Part shown: positions 33,501-41,052 of the stretch, piece after piece
Layout: each line of letters begins with the position of its first letter
Position numbering within the stretch: the first letter of the stretch is position 1
Source: a virus
DNA: 64,000 nt
Virus record (IMG/VR): IMGVR_UViG_3300032069_000007
Span: 16,288 to 80,287 of that record
Direction: 5' to 3' (one strand)
Position numbers and translations under genes: made by a program
The notes under the pieces: model-generated
The model's input: only the letters and a program-made list of their open reading frames with translations
What the model was told of the DNA's origin: nothing
Database searches by the model: none

Positions 33501-35084
33501 GTTGCTGCCGTACATAGCGCCAACCCCGGAGGCCCTGCCGGGACGACTGTGCGTGATCTGCGGTCAGCGGTATGCCTTTCAGCAGGTCTGCGACTCTCCG
33601 GAATGCAAGCAGACCAAGAGGGACTGCGACAACCGGCGTTGGTACGACGCGCACGCTGCCGAGATCTCGGCGAGAACTCACGAGGAGCATCTGCGGAATC
33701 TCGGAGAGGGAACGTGCGAGGTGTGCAAGAGTCAATTCCTCCGCACCAGTCGCCTCCATGTACGCACGTGCTCGGCGGCATGTCGAGCGGAGTGGAAACG
33801 CCGTCGGGCCCTGGCATGGTACTACCAGAACTGCGATGCCATGAAGCACCAGTAACCTCAGTCGAGTTCACAGATGCGCCTGCGTTTGTCTATGACATAA
33901 CGGTGGAGGAGAACCACAACTTCTTCGGCTACGGCCTCCTCGTCTCCAACTGTCTTGTTGATGAGGGTCAGGATATTCTCCGCCGGCTTCATAAAGCCGA
34001 CAGCCTGATGCAGCACGCCATCGACGCTCTGTCATATCACACTCCCTATTACATCTATTCCACGGCCGACCCCGTCAAGAACGACTGGTCGGAAGTCCAC
34101 GACGTTTTGGCAAAGGTAGCACCCGACCGTTATCCCGCCGCCAGCCGGGAGGAGTTCCACCGCCGTTACGGAATCGACTGCCTCCAGACTCAGCAGGCGC
34201 TCAGACAGGAAATGCACCCATTCGCCTATGCCGAGCGTATTCCTCTGGGCATCGTGGCAAGCAGGAGGCAGGAGCCAGTGCAGCTCTCTGCCCCAGAGCA
34301 ATCCGAGTACGACGGTGTCCTCCAGGCATATCGAACCGCGCAGACGGCACGGCGCGCCGGAAAGGTAGACGATGCCGTCCCCGCGTTGCGGCAGATGAAC
34401 CCCCGTGCCTTCGAGGGCAAAAACGAAGCCGAACAGCGGACAGAGGCGGGGAGGATGTTGCAGTTCCTCTCGGCCGCCAGAGACTCCGCGCTGGACCGAA
34501 TCGTCAACGCAGGTTCGGTGCGCGGGGCAGGCGTGCGCATACCGGCCAAACTTGAAACATTGCACGCGTTCGTGCAGTCACGAATAGCAGAGAAGGGCGC
34601 TGGCCTCGTCTTCGCGCACTCGATAGAGGCGCAGAACCAGATCGCGGGATACCTCAAGAGCAAGGGGATCAAGGTGGGCACCCTCTCAGGGTCTGACCCC
34701 GGGGCGAAACGCGAGCGCACGCGCCAGGACTTTCAGGCCGGCAAGTTTGACGTCCTCTGCCTCAGCGATGCTGGATCGACGGGGCTCAACTTGCAGAGGG
34801 CCGCATTTTGCTGTAACTTCGACTCGCCGTATACGGCGAAGACCTACGAGCAGCGGATCGGCCGCATGGAGCGGCTGGGCCAGACCAACCCTGATATGAA
34901 GGTTCTGGATCTGGTTACGACCACTCCCTACGAGCGCGGCCGGAGGCGACTCCTGGAGCGCAAGGGGAAGCTGCGGGAGGCGCTGACCGCGCCTTACGAA
35001 ATGCTTGATGACACCGATTTGGGGAGAGAAATCGCTGAGGCGCGAAGCAGTGAGATCGAGAAGGCAGTACTTAAAGCCGCTTAG
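27525..35084 (+). CDS. Giant SNF2-like helicase polyvalent protein interrupted by two inteins
   Basis: One open frame of about 2,519 residues; GTG 27513 is an alternative start but its ribosome site would be too close. The N-terminus holds a Cys cluster ([18 protein letters not shown]) and the [18 protein letters not shown] module also found in the giant protein at 14122. A long charged helical region follows, then an SF2/SNF2-like helicase: GVGTGKT (K1129), motif Ia-like [17 protein letters not shown] split by intein 1, motif II VDEGQD split off by intein 2, then TGLNLQRA and [12 protein letters not shown]. Spliced length is about 1,632 residues. Both inteins sit at conserved helicase motifs, as inteins usually do. 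It is nearly the last gene before the terminator at 35430. Confidence 0.88.
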   Translation: MATVVKVLGRQGNRLNIARRECSCEVKLPFGLRFTDGGKMHRVHVCPQCERLHGYEDIRKGTLLRSQVVFAPGLPLLSKALELKAGQRWVTLHPDAENPENYVHVLIQEHPDGTASVIRGAEGKLNYLRLTKLKSPEDWQESGKRLAEERERRRKEREAAMTEEERQTTHDVEAGILARKELEDAKYVSQVMEAHGIGESDWKLEEKTLVALPGKSREMAEKQHLRKMVTVANKLVDRTRKDLLDAHDRLAEAELGDMPLGDVGIERPLEGKGSGYIAAVENAAEAAGLSVRQKIAEKEDISWRGFLDRSDGDPLKAAEKLAAVQRLHAALREVREPIKELRTAGLLDRPLKPELPPTEKIADILVAQKQHTDYERQYRQVKGEIEEHGVPKAALEVVTELRPEEVEEIIRAAAAKPLDEEAAKDKVAEELAEDAMQRAAERLLATADKEEALQPLRKYVTMGHYDSLNRSCLAATRTPLPLGRLQADILGPEASAQVLAAHLRETLSDTDYRAALHGVANYHRNYQRQASEQALQSYASTKQQADELSERPISDIGSLVEAQVANADRIDLVDEARETLGVALGRLEATAALVQALELQHARKGVPEELRVPLGAISNQQAIAQARVLGLSHPVMEEMEPGVEPDYRIDSDGVNKFLTILPNGAAKLVTKPDRELAEKHALATEIKSGRRDQRHWLPAGIVSRPQSTFEDPEKRAVQFSEPLELRPKMRYAEVNRGLKHYIARRLADGQDPESLRSDLLSAEFTADLPDDLLGDGGGSYYKALSDLGWFTYNQVENKSPEGLEAIAEHAVEEYEREHGASEEVAALNSQSIPLKDSPVCYEALYRAVAAHPEARVAFKALSELTPEERGLIQRFFYRVMTEEKSPQEEAEEKRLTARPTQAPARQEALWAEQEVPAETTEARKPAKPGRETPWTRYVKAQGSVQHAYESVQDVMRGAVSAQFAKHMGGILGRELKTGNKRIANWDDHLLGLVSPERQQQLLEARQAEMARKHARVATRARGKFATEERLGIRRERAEALDRAIRGAALSLFKEKPLPAIERVTIGARAEKQLQSIFPYVAQNFEVDRPVDIPHDVNMSEGEMVKQQRAVKLIEGLKRLSLNLGVGTGKTLVALGSFSDLQARGAVNRAIFAVPASLTAQFGCVRGDTELCDPIRGLTMTFEEWLLSGLRPFVWTRAAGGQVTIELASRPFLKGLDRMYRVETDDGASIVVTAKHRFLTPKGWRPLCELPVGSLVSCAVALKRATSDAHGGSRATGDYRSGCHPFGHYGDERAHPAPDNGQRAFPLSGGARDSNPVNLPEGGPAQTTRCSQQNAESDLPSSCLPFRPCDGWHCRVLERRASSGEAEPHPRLRRYPKCGLSPNTTAPAQPTLATARRSTRTQVACARSGGVSAFDEGRSLVLSQSNEPAKIAISLLERSGGGRSHLWNEVDDQCAEPRKAQEPSPDEPSSSDSSRSAVTSKCRFDPRQPNPAVADPGRRRILGDLAESVPIQASAAEACAVQGRIGAPSKPATFPGCGSASMPFHQPVSSVGSCTQYSTIRNISEVGLALVFDIAVARTHNYWAGGFWNHNSEALRFYEPGRFKWFADPTASAEDRRAAYTDPDRQICVVTHQALRDDLVWAVGQDRFGGNVRKAEDWMRAAPEDERRHEVRAAAEKQGWKWDMCLPYEAPVAMADGTTRRIGDLVESRSSDPVLSLNLQSGRLEAKSVSDWLRLECPHPQLYRILAGEASVICTGDHKIWTLGRGYVRACEVRVGDRLLALQPTDSLLELEHDTLNRGDRNGSEGYVGRNASGRCLDGPERCRDAASNDQALSRARGLSIPQVRSTEINMPICAEVRQERGMGRRPLGLSDELPGLVAAVPGDDVARREASDCRRREGSLDPGGTGLLVYGRRFAVERVCHTQHTQVFAGRSTEAAILDPPTVRDRGSGTLRPKARPVLYGDAQRGDAPVCGTSESPRAGVHEIQAECAECGVAAVHSANPGGPAGTTVRDLRSAVCLSAGLRLSGMQADQEGLRQPALVRRARCRDLGENSRGASAESRRGNVRGVQESIPPHQSPPCTHVLGGMSSGVETPSGPGMVLPELRCHEAPVTSVEFTDAPAFVYDITVEENHNFFGYGLLVSNCLVDEGQDILRRLHKADSLMQHAIDALSYHTPYYIYSTADPVKNDWSEVHDVLAKVAPDRYPAASREEFHRRYGIDCLQTQQALRQEMHPFAYAERIPLGIVASRRQEPVQLSAPEQSEYDGVLQAYRTAQTARRAGKVDDAVPALRQMNPRAFEGKNEAEQRTEAGRMLQFLSAARDSALDRIVNAGSVRGAGVRIPAKLETLHAFVQSRIAEKGAGLVFAHSIEAQNQIAGYLKSKGIKVGTLSGSDPGAKRERTRQDFQAGKFDVLCLSDAGSTGLNLQRAAFCCNFDSPYTAKTYEQRIGRMERLGQTNPDMKVLDLVTTTPYERGRRRLLERKGKLREALTAPYEMLDDTDLGREIAEARSSEIEKAVLKAA
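31237..32181 (-). CDS. Antisense HNH homing endonuclease nested in intein 1, with four HTH repeats
   Basis: 314 residues from the ATG whose first base is 32181; the frame extends to 32259, but the promoter lies inside that stretch. The N-terminal 190 residues contain four repeats of about 45-50 residues of the form xLRxxxxxGRSxxWxxRxxG...RRxxxLGL, each a likely helix-turn-helix. The C-terminal HNH_3-type core reads [38 protein letters not shown] and HREHRLLH. It is transcribed against its host intein and should cut intein-free alleles of the helicase gene. Most intein endonucleases are fused in frame on the sense strand, so this arrangement is unusual. Confidence 0.85.
   Translation of the reverse strand: MSQPTKQVDETALRRYHSQGRSLAWMERQFGLARHTLRRRLLELGLTPPSLPEYAAVPDQQLRDWVAEDRTCIWMSRQTGRSQSYLARRVRALGLSEALRTGRRPHSIDENDLRRFVQEGRSLSWLARYFGTTQATVLRRMRKLRLNGRRPPGYEWSDERLRELAEQGRSCSEIARILDNGASEDAVRLRLKKLDVPRLGNANRHKGEKANNWKGGRIRRSAGYIALFVPDHPQANSLGYYLEHRLIMEKHVGRYLEPDELVHHRNGQKDDNRIDNLQLLGSHREHRLLHASERRRKKQASRRATRTTASNPSA
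32188..32216 (-). promoter_or_regulatory. Promoter of the antisense HNH gene, leaderless layout
   Basis: On the minus strand, -35 TTCCGA (32216-32211), a 17-base spacer and -10 TATACT (32193-32188). The ATG follows after 6 bases, exactly as at the HNH gene at 2309. The -35 is weak, the -10 is good. Confidence 0.52.
32864..32892 (+). promoter_or_regulatory. Sigma70-like promoter of the LAGLIDADG gene inside intein 2
   Basis: TTTACA (32864-32869), an exact 17-base spacer, and TAGAAT (32887-32892). It falls within intein-coding sequence after block B, and 33 bases before the ATG at 32926. This is among the clearest promoter matches in the window. Confidence 0.62.
32926..33855 (+). CDS. LAGLIDADG homing endonuclease nested out of frame in intein 2
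   Basis: 309 residues from ATG 32926 (GTG 32917 is possible; GGGGTG lies upstream). The two catalytic helices are [14 protein letters not shown] and [14 protein letters not shown], as in compact double-motif enzymes. The C-terminus adds two Cys fingers ([10 protein letters not shown] ... CDSPECKQ and TCEVCKSQF ... CSAACRAEW), resembling those of the HNH enzyme at 2309. It has its own promoter, start and TAA stop, and its frame differs from the intein frame, which remains open throughout. It is therefore an independent gene invading an intein rather than a standard bifunctional intein. Confidence 0.87.
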   Translation: MAVRDMLVGTLLGDASMGQSAAGTPRVTIKHCPAQEDYLFHKYDRLRSICPSAPKFVRNGGWGGDLWVFQTSCLDWLRQYREMMWRDGRRRIADAVKDHLTPEALGYWYMDDGSLSNGCATLSTHRYLREDQRKLRSWIRQLYEIEVLERYDRRHDRFYMAMRREATRRFVALLSPHVPESMRYKLNVPNAELLPYIAPTPEALPGRLCVICGQRYAFQQVCDSPECKQTKRDCDNRRWYDAHAAEISARTHEEHLRNLGEGTCEVCKSQFLRTSRLHVRTCSAACRAEWKRRRALAWYYQNCDAMKHQ

Positions 35085-35085
35085 T

Positions 35086-35352
35086 ATGGATCACCAAGAG
35101 GTTCGTAAGATGCTTGGTTGGCAGCGGCAACTAGCCCTTATATTCGACGCGTTCGAGCGTGTGCGTTGGGCCGAGGTCATGCGAGAACTTCGGAGGCTCG
35201 TCTCCGGCGGCACAAGAATGGCTGAGGTGATGCAGCACTGGGTTATCGTCGAAGATGCGTGCGGTCTACGCCTGATGACGCGCGAGCGGGCGGAGGCCGA
35301 GTTGGAGGCTTGTGTCGTGATTCCGCAGGACTTGTACAGACCGCACGGATAA
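35086..35352 (+). CDS. Small hypothetical protein after the helicase, 88 aa
   Basis: Starts at ATG 35086 right after the helicase TAG. Helical and charged (GWQRQLALIFDAFERVRWAE, TRERAEAELEACVVIPQDLY). It is the last gene before the terminator. No motif recognised. Confidence 0.55.
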   Translation: MDHQEVRKMLGWQRQLALIFDAFERVRWAEVMRELRRLVSGGTRMAEVMQHWVIVEDACGLRLMTRERAEAELEACVVIPQDLYRPHG

Positions 35353-35382
35353 GATCGTCACTCATTGACAACTGAATAAGCC

Positions 35383-35426
35383 GAACTGTCGAGGACAAGG
35401 GGCTTCGAGAGCTGAACTGTCGAGGA
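35383..35426 (+). repeat. Direct repeat GAACTGTCGAGGA x2 before the terminator
   Basis: Two identical 13-base copies at 35383 and 35414, exactly 31 bases apart (three helical turns). They sit in the only clear gap between the giant-protein block and the late block, just before a terminator, preceded by a TTGACA with no good -10. Could be a regulator site or antitermination element. Confidence 0.5.
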
Positions 35427-35429
35427 TAG

Positions 35430-35466
35430 AGCGCTCACCCTCCCGTTGGGGGTGGGCGCTTTTTTG
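35430..35466 (+). terminator. Rho-independent terminator ending the giant-protein block
   Basis: A GC-rich stem of about 13 bp (AGCGCTCACCC... with ...GGGTGGGCGCT, two G-T pairs) and a CGTT loop, followed by TTTTTT. It separates the helicase operon from the sigma-factor and head operon, so the latter needs its own promoter or antitermination. Confidence 0.9.
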
Positions 35467-35483
35467 TTCCCGGGAGGAGGGCA

Positions 35484-35789
35484 ATGGCAAAGAAGCAAGA
35501 GCCACAGGACTCAACAGAACGGCTGCGGGGCGCGATGGCGGACTCTGCTGTCCGCCTCTCGCACAGCAGGCATCGTGCGGAGGTCATAGCCGGATGTGCA
35601 GACAGGCTGCATGACCGGGCCGCAGAGCGGATCGGCGAGCTGCGCCAACTTATCGCTGCGGCCAGGTCTGACGCGGATCGCGAGGCGCTGGAAGGCGAGT
35701 ACCTGACCTTACTCGCGGCGCGGGCCCGGGCGGCGCAAGTCAAGGGCCTGGCACAGCGTGACGTAGAGCGGCTCTCGGGGGTGGCGTGA
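35484..35789 (+). CDS. Small helical protein preceding the sigma-like gene
   Basis: 101 residues with a strong GGGAGGAGG site, starting just after the terminator. Almost entirely helical and rich in Ala/Arg/Glu (ERIGELRQLIAAARSDADRE). It ends 1 base before the sigma-like gene. It may be a partner or small DNA-binding protein; no family recognised. Confidence 0.6.
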   Translation: MAKKQEPQDSTERLRGAMADSAVRLSHSRHRAEVIAGCADRLHDRAAERIGELRQLIAAARSDADREALEGEYLTLLAARARAAQVKGLAQRDVERLSGVA

Positions 35790-35790
35790 C

Positions 35791-36420
35791 ATGATTGCGC
35801 AGGACCCAACCCACCAATCCACGCCGCACGAGTTGTTCGACCGCTACCAGATGCTCGCCCACAAAATGGCCGGCCTCGCCAAGGTTGACCCAGAGACGAG
35901 AAGAGACCTGGACCAAGAGGCCCTGATCGCTCTCTATGAAGCCAGCCAGAAGTACGATGCCGGACGTAGGTTGCCATTCCCCAGTTTTGCGCGCATCTAC
36001 ATCCGGGGGAGGATAAATCACTATCTTCGCGACCACCTCGACATGATCCGAACGCCCTGCCGTGTCTGGGAGGGGGGCGGCCCACCAGTGCCCTGTATTT
36101 TGGAAGCCGACTACGGCTTCCAGACGCTACAGAAACAAGCAGATTTTGACGGGTACGACTGGCACCCGGGCCTCGATAATCTGCCGGACCAGGGACGGGG
36201 GCAAGTCCTCAGGGCGATAACGAGAGCTCTGGCCGCGATCCGAGTAAGCGCAGTCGACCGCCGGATACTAGCCGCAGTTTTCTTGGAGGAACGCGAGCCG
36301 GAGGAGACCGCGAAGGTCCTCGGGGTCGCTCCTCAGCGGGTGCAGGATGCCATAGACAGGCACCTCGGCAAGCTCAGATGGAGGGTGGCCCAGATGCTGG
36401 AGTTCTATGCGGCACTTTAA
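35791..36420 (+). CDS. Phage sigma-70-like factor
   Basis: 209 residues. Residues about 14-85 resemble sigma region 2 (RDLDQEALIALYEASQKYDA, then FPSFARIYIRGRINHYLRDH), which binds the -10 and core polymerase. Residues about 150-205 resemble region 4 (VDRRILAAVFLEEREPEETA, LGVAPQRVQDAIDRHL). The linker between them is short and atypical. It is the first recognisable regulator ahead of the head operon. Its own TAA stop lies within dyad motif copy 3. A role in switching host polymerase to late genes carrying the dyad motif is a plausible inference, not shown. Confidence 0.78.
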   Translation: MIAQDPTHQSTPHELFDRYQMLAHKMAGLAKVDPETRRDLDQEALIALYEASQKYDAGRRLPFPSFARIYIRGRINHYLRDHLDMIRTPCRVWEGGGPPVPCILEADYGFQTLQKQADFDGYDWHPGLDNLPDQGRGQVLRAITRALAAIRVSAVDRRILAAVFLEEREPEETAKVLGVAPQRVQDAIDRHLGKLRWRVAQMLEFYAAL

Positions 36421-36430
36421 AGGTGGTAAC
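36408..36430 (+). promoter_or_regulatory. Conserved dyad motif, copy 3 (variant)
   Basis: TGCGGCACTTTAAAGGTGGT then AAC. The left half matches the other copies exactly. The right half differs but still forms a dyad (CAC-TTTAAAG-GTG). It overlaps the stop of the sigma-like gene and lies about 75 bases before the protease gene. Confidence 0.55.
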
Positions 36431-36506
36431 GTCACGGCTGCACCTGCGGCCGGGGTTAGGTATCCCGTCAGGGGTAGACCGGCCCCGGCCGTGGGGCTTG
36501 ACCTAT

Positions 36507-38687
36507 ATGGCACAAGAAAGCTTCAACATCCCACTTGAGATCGTCAAGGCCGAGCGGACCTCAGACGGCCAGATGCGCATTCACGGCATCGCGAGCGACG
36601 AGAGCCTCGACCTGCAGAACGAGGTCGTCAAGGCAAGCGGCCTGGCCGAGTCCCTCGAATACCTCAAGACCTGGGGCAAGTTCAACGACGACCATAAGCG
36701 GATTTTTCTCGGCGATATAGATCAAGCTGAGATTACGACACGCGGGGCGCTTGCGGCAAAAGGCCTGCCCTGCAGGCCGGACCAGGTTAGCACGCCGTGT
36801 GTCTACGTTGCTGGCTATCTCTTCCCCAAGGTCGCCAGGGCGAGACACTATTGGGACGTAATCCAGTCCGGTGGCCGGGTCGGGATGTCGGTACAGGGAA
36901 GACCGCTTGCTGCGCCGATAACCGTCAAGAGCGGGGACGGCCAAAGCGAGCACCGCATGTGGACTAAACTCTTCGCCAACCAGGTTGCACTGACTGTCCA
37001 GCCCATCAATACCTCCACATGGGTCGGAATACAGAAGAGTTTTGAAAGGAAGTTTGGTGTCAAGATACCGAGGCGCCTGCGTTGCATATCCCGCAAGGTA
37101 GTGCCGGGTCGAAAACAGCGACTGTACGAGTTCGCCTCTTCGACTCCCGGGATTCACGCGGGGCAACTCGCCGATGGACTGCGCCGAAAAGGCCATGTGG
37201 TAAGCGTCCATCCCGCGCCTGTGAACCTGGGCATGCCGCACGTGATAACGACCCGCACCAACCGGGGCACTGAATATCGATTCCATATCTACCAGCGCTT
37301 CGGGAGGTCGCTCGGCACCGGCAGCGCCATAGTGGGCCCGGGCACGCCTGAGCCTGCAGGCGCTGCCCTTCGGACTCAGAGCCTAGAAGGGGCGGTTAAA
37401 CGACTGACACCGAGGCTGACCATCAAGAAGAAGAGGAAAAAGAAAATGCAGAAATCCATTGAAAGGCGCGAGGACGTGTCCGCGGCCGAGAAGAAGCGCG
37501 CCGCCGGCGAATATGGCGACGTGACCTACGCCGATCCGGTCAACAAGAAGTACCCACTGGACGCCGAGCACATCCACGCAGCGATAGCCTACTTTTCCAA
37601 GCCTAAGAACCAGGCGAAGTACTCGCCGGAGGAGCGGAAGCTCATGTGGGGGCGCATCAGGCGGGCGGCGAAGAAGCACGGCGTCGAGATGGCGAGCAAG
37701 AGTTTCGGCGAGCGATGGGGCATTGTCAAGGGACTAATAGACGACGAGCGATATGGATCGCACGTTGCGGCCGAGGCAGGAGTGAAGCACATCGGCACGC
37801 GGCACGACCCTGGCGAGACTGCGGATAACCCCAATGTTCATCATACCTATCGCTCGAAGAACCCCAAGTCTGGTGCTGAAGCCATTCAGTATCACCTCAA
37901 CCGATACGCGAATAGACGCGATGCTCTGCGGGTTGAGCATGACCCGAACGGCCAGTGGTCGAAAATCGTGCATACCAGGCCCGGACTCCCGACCCACACG
38001 CACCTCGTTACAAGAGGTAGGCACGTTCAGAAATCACAGGGCTACGACGGGCAGTACGACCTCACGCAATGCGTTTCCGAGGAGGAGGCAAAGAGTCAAG
38101 TGCCAACTTTAGATTTTCAGTCCATCGGGACGATGACGCCGGGCGAGATCGTGAAGGCGTGGCGGTCGGTTACACAGCCGAAAGAGGCAGTCCTGCACCC
38201 GCCCGAAGAGCTCAGGGCCTACAAGGTGGCCTTGGGAGCGGCCGCCCGCGAGCACAGTCCCGCCTGGGCTGCGGGAATCGCGAAATCCCAGGGCTGGTCG
38301 CCAGCGGCCGATATGACGGAACTTGACATCGGCGTCTGGATGGCACTCGCCGAGATGTCAGAAGACGATGTCGCCAAGGCCATTTCCAGGGGCGAGGCAG
38401 AGGTCTGCAAGTCGCTTTCGGCAGGCTACGGCCTGGACCAAGCCACAGTCCATGACGGTTGGCAGGACCTGCTCAAGAAAGCGGTCGCCGGAAACCAGTC
38501 GGGGTGTGACCTCGAGGCACCGGAGAAGCCGCTTGACGACAGCCGATCTCAAGGCGAACTGCCGGATGAGAAGAAGCGCAAAAAGAAAAAGCCGACCGAA
38601 CCGGGCGACAACGATCTGGAAGGCGTGCCCGATCCGCCGGAGAAGCCACTCGACGATAGCCGCTCGCAGGGGAAGTTTCCGAGTTAG
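36507..38687 (+). CDS. Prohead protease with long modular C-terminal extension
   Basis: 726 residues from ATG 36507 (weak ribosome site). The N-terminal 190 residues resemble a capsid maturation serine protease: MRIHGIASDESLDLQNE, the His candidate in FNDDHKRIF and the Ser candidate in GGRVGMSVQG. It would cleave scaffold and capsid during maturation. Unusually, more than 500 residues follow: a basic KKKRKKKM linker, a DUF6582-like region (YADPVNKKYPLDAEHIHAAI, KYSPEERKLMWGRI), the SFGERWGIVKG linker also seen at 12742, a His-rich region, and two copies of PEKPLDDSRSQG at the end. The extension may work as scaffold or be cut off. Confidence 0.8.
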   Translation: MAQESFNIPLEIVKAERTSDGQMRIHGIASDESLDLQNEVVKASGLAESLEYLKTWGKFNDDHKRIFLGDIDQAEITTRGALAAKGLPCRPDQVSTPCVYVAGYLFPKVARARHYWDVIQSGGRVGMSVQGRPLAAPITVKSGDGQSEHRMWTKLFANQVALTVQPINTSTWVGIQKSFERKFGVKIPRRLRCISRKVVPGRKQRLYEFASSTPGIHAGQLADGLRRKGHVVSVHPAPVNLGMPHVITTRTNRGTEYRFHIYQRFGRSLGTGSAIVGPGTPEPAGAALRTQSLEGAVKRLTPRLTIKKKRKKKMQKSIERREDVSAAEKKRAAGEYGDVTYADPVNKKYPLDAEHIHAAIAYFSKPKNQAKYSPEERKLMWGRIRRAAKKHGVEMASKSFGERWGIVKGLIDDERYGSHVAAEAGVKHIGTRHDPGETADNPNVHHTYRSKNPKSGAEAIQYHLNRYANRRDALRVEHDPNGQWSKIVHTRPGLPTHTHLVTRGRHVQKSQGYDGQYDLTQCVSEEEAKSQVPTLDFQSIGTMTPGEIVKAWRSVTQPKEAVLHPPEELRAYKVALGAAAREHSPAWAAGIAKSQGWSPAADMTELDIGVWMALAEMSEDDVAKAISRGEAEVCKSLSAGYGLDQATVHDGWQDLLKKAVAGNQSGCDLEAPEKPLDDSRSQGELPDEKKRKKKKPTEPGDNDLEGVPDPPEKPLDDSRSQGKFPS

Positions 38688-38697
38688 CCGCAGAAGA

Positions 38698-38720
38698 TGC
38701 GGCACTTTAGTAGTGCAGAT
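38698..38720 (+). promoter_or_regulatory. Conserved dyad motif, copy 4
   Basis: TGCGGCACTTTAGTAGTGCA then GAT. Here the dyad extends to GCACT/AGTGC. It lies 37 bases before the scaffold-like gene. Confidence 0.68.
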
Positions 38721-38757
38721 AGCCGTGGCGTGCCTGTGATGCAGGAGGTACGCAGTT

Positions 38758-39396
38758 ATGGGAAAGCGTAAGGACGAAGACGTCGACGACATCCTCGATC
38801 GCCAAGCTGAGGACGAGGACGAGGAAGAGTTGGAAGGCGAAGGCGACGAGGAGGAAGAGGGCGACGAGGAGGAAGAGGGCAACGAGGAAGAGACCGAGGA
38901 GGAAAAGAGGCGTTCGGCCAAGCGCAAGTCCCTCACAGATATTCTGAGGGAGGACGAGCAGTCGGCTGAGGCGCTCGACGTTGCACCGTTCCTCACGGAA
39001 CTGTCCCAGGCCATCGGCAAGTCGCTTGAGACGATGGAGGGCCAGATCGTCAAGAAGCTCACCAAGCACATCGATTCCCGGCTCGCCGAGATCGGAGACG
39101 CGGTGCTTGACCAGGGCGCGACCGTCAAGGAACAGGCCGAACTCATGAAGAGCTTTGGGGAGGCCATTGAGCAGATCGGGAAGGAGCCGCAGGCGCGAAA
39201 GAGCAAGCCCTACGGCGTCAACACACCTCTGATCGAGAAGTCGGACGGTGGCCGCTCGCGCGAGGAGATGCAGAAGCTCATCATGAAGGCGTGCCAGGAT
39301 AGGAAGCTGGAGGCCGACTGGGTCACCAGGGCAGAGGACCCCGCGTACCCGGACGACCTTCTTGCCAAGGCACTGGCCAGCATCGCCGTCGAGTAA
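38758..39396 (+). CDS. Acidic scaffold-like protein
   Basis: 212 residues. The first 60 are almost all Asp/Glu, with an in-frame DNA repeat (GACGAGGAGGAAGAGGGC twice). The rest is a coiled-coil-like helix (QAIGKSLETMEGQIVKKLTK, KEQAELMKSFGEAIEQIGKE) and a basic C-terminal patch. It is placed between protease and major capsid, the usual position of scaffolding proteins. The motif LIEKSDGG resembles the KS linkers elsewhere. Sequence identity to a family cannot be judged, but composition and position support scaffolding. Confidence 0.62.
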   Translation: MGKRKDEDVDDILDRQAEDEDEEELEGEGDEEEEGDEEEEGNEEETEEEKRRSAKRKSLTDILREDEQSAEALDVAPFLTELSQAIGKSLETMEGQIVKKLTKHIDSRLAEIGDAVLDQGATVKEQAELMKSFGEAIEQIGKEPQARKSKPYGVNTPLIEKSDGGRSREEMQKLIMKACQDRKLEADWVTRAEDPAYPDDLLAKALASIAVE

Positions 39397-39485
39397 CCGC
39401 AGTGTGACAACCGAGCAGCCCCACGTTACCAGAGCAGCCGTAGTTTGACGTTGCCCACGAATACTACGCAAAGGAGGAAGCGTCA

Positions 39486-40970
39486 ATGATTGGCGTTTCA
39501 GACCAGTTCGTGGGTCTTGCGAACTACACGGACCTGATGGGGGGCTTCGGAATCTCCAGCGCCTTCGAGGTGCAGGAGCTCCAGAAGGCCCTGACAACCG
39601 GGCAGGATATCGTCGCGGCCGGCCCACAGGGCGGCCAGGCGCTTCGAGTACAAAGCCTGGAAAATACGCTTAAACTTCTCACGTACAGGGCTTCAGATTT
39701 GGCCCTGTGGCAGAGGATGGCGAAGAAGACGGCGTTCTCGACTGTCGAGGAGTACAGCCGATTGGACAAGCTGGCGATTGAGATGCCGGCGTTCGTCGGT
39801 GAGAACCCGGACCAGAACGTAGCCGCCGAGCGGTGGGTCGAACAGGACCAGAGCTATAGCCGACAGGTCGCAACCGTGCGGTTCATGGCCATCAAGAAGG
39901 CCGTGACCCTCGCCGCGACGTTCGTGCGGAACATCGTCCAGGACATCGAGGCGCACCAGACCCAGATAGGAACTCTGGAGCTCCTGGGGCGCGTCGAGGC
40001 TGGGATGTTTTACTCCGACAACCGGGTGAACCTGTTGGCCTGGGACGGCTACCCGGCGTTGATGCAGAAGTTCACGGGCGTCGTGCCGTACACCGGCACC
40101 TACAACAGCGTGGCGTACACCACTGCCGCGTGGCCGAGCGGTGACTTCAAGGACATCATCGTCGACTGCGAGGGCAACCCGCTCTCGGAGGAGTATCTGG
40201 AACTCGGGCAGCAGATCACGAGAACCCACTACGGAAAGCTCGACGTGCTCTTCATGAGTCCGAGGGCGAAGTCCGATCTCTACAAGCAGCTCTATCCTGC
40301 TCAGCGGATAATGATGCCGCCCACTCCGGATGGCCGCGTTGGGATCAACTTCAGCTTCTACATGGGTTCCAACGGAGAGTCGGAGCTCCTTTCCGACGTG
40401 TTCATTGGACTCCGAAGGCCGAAGGCTGTTGCGGATAGCGGCGCTCCGACCGCGCCCCAGAACGGCACCAACATCACGATTGCAGCGGCCTCGTCCGCCA
40501 CATCGAAGCTGGAGACCGACACCTACTACTACTATCTCTCGAGCGTCGACGGACAAGGCCGGGAGTCAGTCACGACGTCGAAGAACCAGGCGGCGACAGT
40601 CGGCCAGAAGATAACCCTGACCGTCAAGACGGCGTCCTGGCAGACAGGCGCGGTTCAGTGCCGGGTCTACAGGAACAAGGGCACTGACGATATCACGAAG
40701 GCATCGCTGATCGTGACGCTGCCGAAGCCTGACAGCGGCGACATCGCCTACGTGGACGAGAACCAGTCGAGGGAGAACTGCTCAATTGCGATGGGGTTCA
40801 CCTGGGACGCCGATCAGGTGGTTGCGTTCAAGCAACTCGCACCGCTGATGAAGCTCCCCTTGGCCATCGTCAGCACGGCCAAGCCCTTCTTGATCCTACT
40901 GTACGGCACTCCGGTGCTGTACGCTCCGAGCAAGTGCATCCTCTATTCCAACGTAGGGATGCTGACGTAG
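39486..40970 (+). CDS. Major capsid protein (HK97-fold type) with inserted beta domain
   Basis: 494 residues with a strong AAAGGAGG site. The N-terminal helical section and VEEYSRLDKLAIEMPAF, AIKKAVTLAATFVRNIV, ELLGRVEAGMFYSDN and LDVLFMSPRAKSDLYK are typical of HK97-fold capsid proteins that have no cleavable N-terminal delta domain in the same chain. Residues about 320-425 (TAPQNGTNITIAAASSATSK to SGDIAYVDENQ) form a fibronectin/Ig-like beta insertion, which probably projects from the capsid surface. It follows the scaffold-like gene and precedes putative decoration genes. Confidence 0.82.
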   Translation: MIGVSDQFVGLANYTDLMGGFGISSAFEVQELQKALTTGQDIVAAGPQGGQALRVQSLENTLKLLTYRASDLALWQRMAKKTAFSTVEEYSRLDKLAIEMPAFVGENPDQNVAAERWVEQDQSYSRQVATVRFMAIKKAVTLAATFVRNIVQDIEAHQTQIGTLELLGRVEAGMFYSDNRVNLLAWDGYPALMQKFTGVVPYTGTYNSVAYTTAAWPSGDFKDIIVDCEGNPLSEEYLELGQQITRTHYGKLDVLFMSPRAKSDLYKQLYPAQRIMMPPTPDGRVGINFSFYMGSNGESELLSDVFIGLRRPKAVADSGAPTAPQNGTNITIAAASSATSKLETDTYYYYLSSVDGQGRESVTTSKNQAATVGQKITLTVKTASWQTGAVQCRVYRNKGTDDITKASLIVTLPKPDSGDIAYVDENQSRENCSIAMGFTWDADQVVAFKQLAPLMKLPLAIVSTAKPFLILLYGTPVLYAPSKCILYSNVGMLT

Positions 40971-41052
40971 GTGACCTAGACGAGGGCGGCAGAAACTGGG
41001 GCCGGAGGCGGAGGACCAGGACCTCCGGCCCTGGGCCCTCCAGGAGGATAGC

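Larger units (their letters stand above)
32574..33950 (+). other. Intein 2 (459 aa) directly before the helicase DEGQ box
   Basis: Cys1 (TGT 32574) opens [20 protein letters not shown]. Block B is [18 protein letters not shown] (TxxH type). Block F is [18 protein letters not shown] and the end is VSN with Asn at 33948-33950. The +1 residue is Cys, in CLVDEGQD. The penultimate residue is Ser, not the usual His; such inteins are known and can splice. The frame between the splicing blocks carries no recognisable domain because the LAGLIDADG gene lies there in another frame. Confidence 0.86.

Noticed and set aside
32917-33855. LAGLIDADG ORF as a frameshifted part of a normal in-frame intein nuclease
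   Set aside because: Two compensating frameshifts would be needed. The ORF has its own promoter, start and stop, and a zinc-finger tail that leaves no room for fusion, while the intein frame has no stop. Resequencing is the only remaining doubt.
39397-39485. Promoter before the major capsid gene
   Set aside because: TTTGACG is present but no -10 lies at a valid distance and the dyad motif is absent; only the Shine-Dalgarno is convincing.
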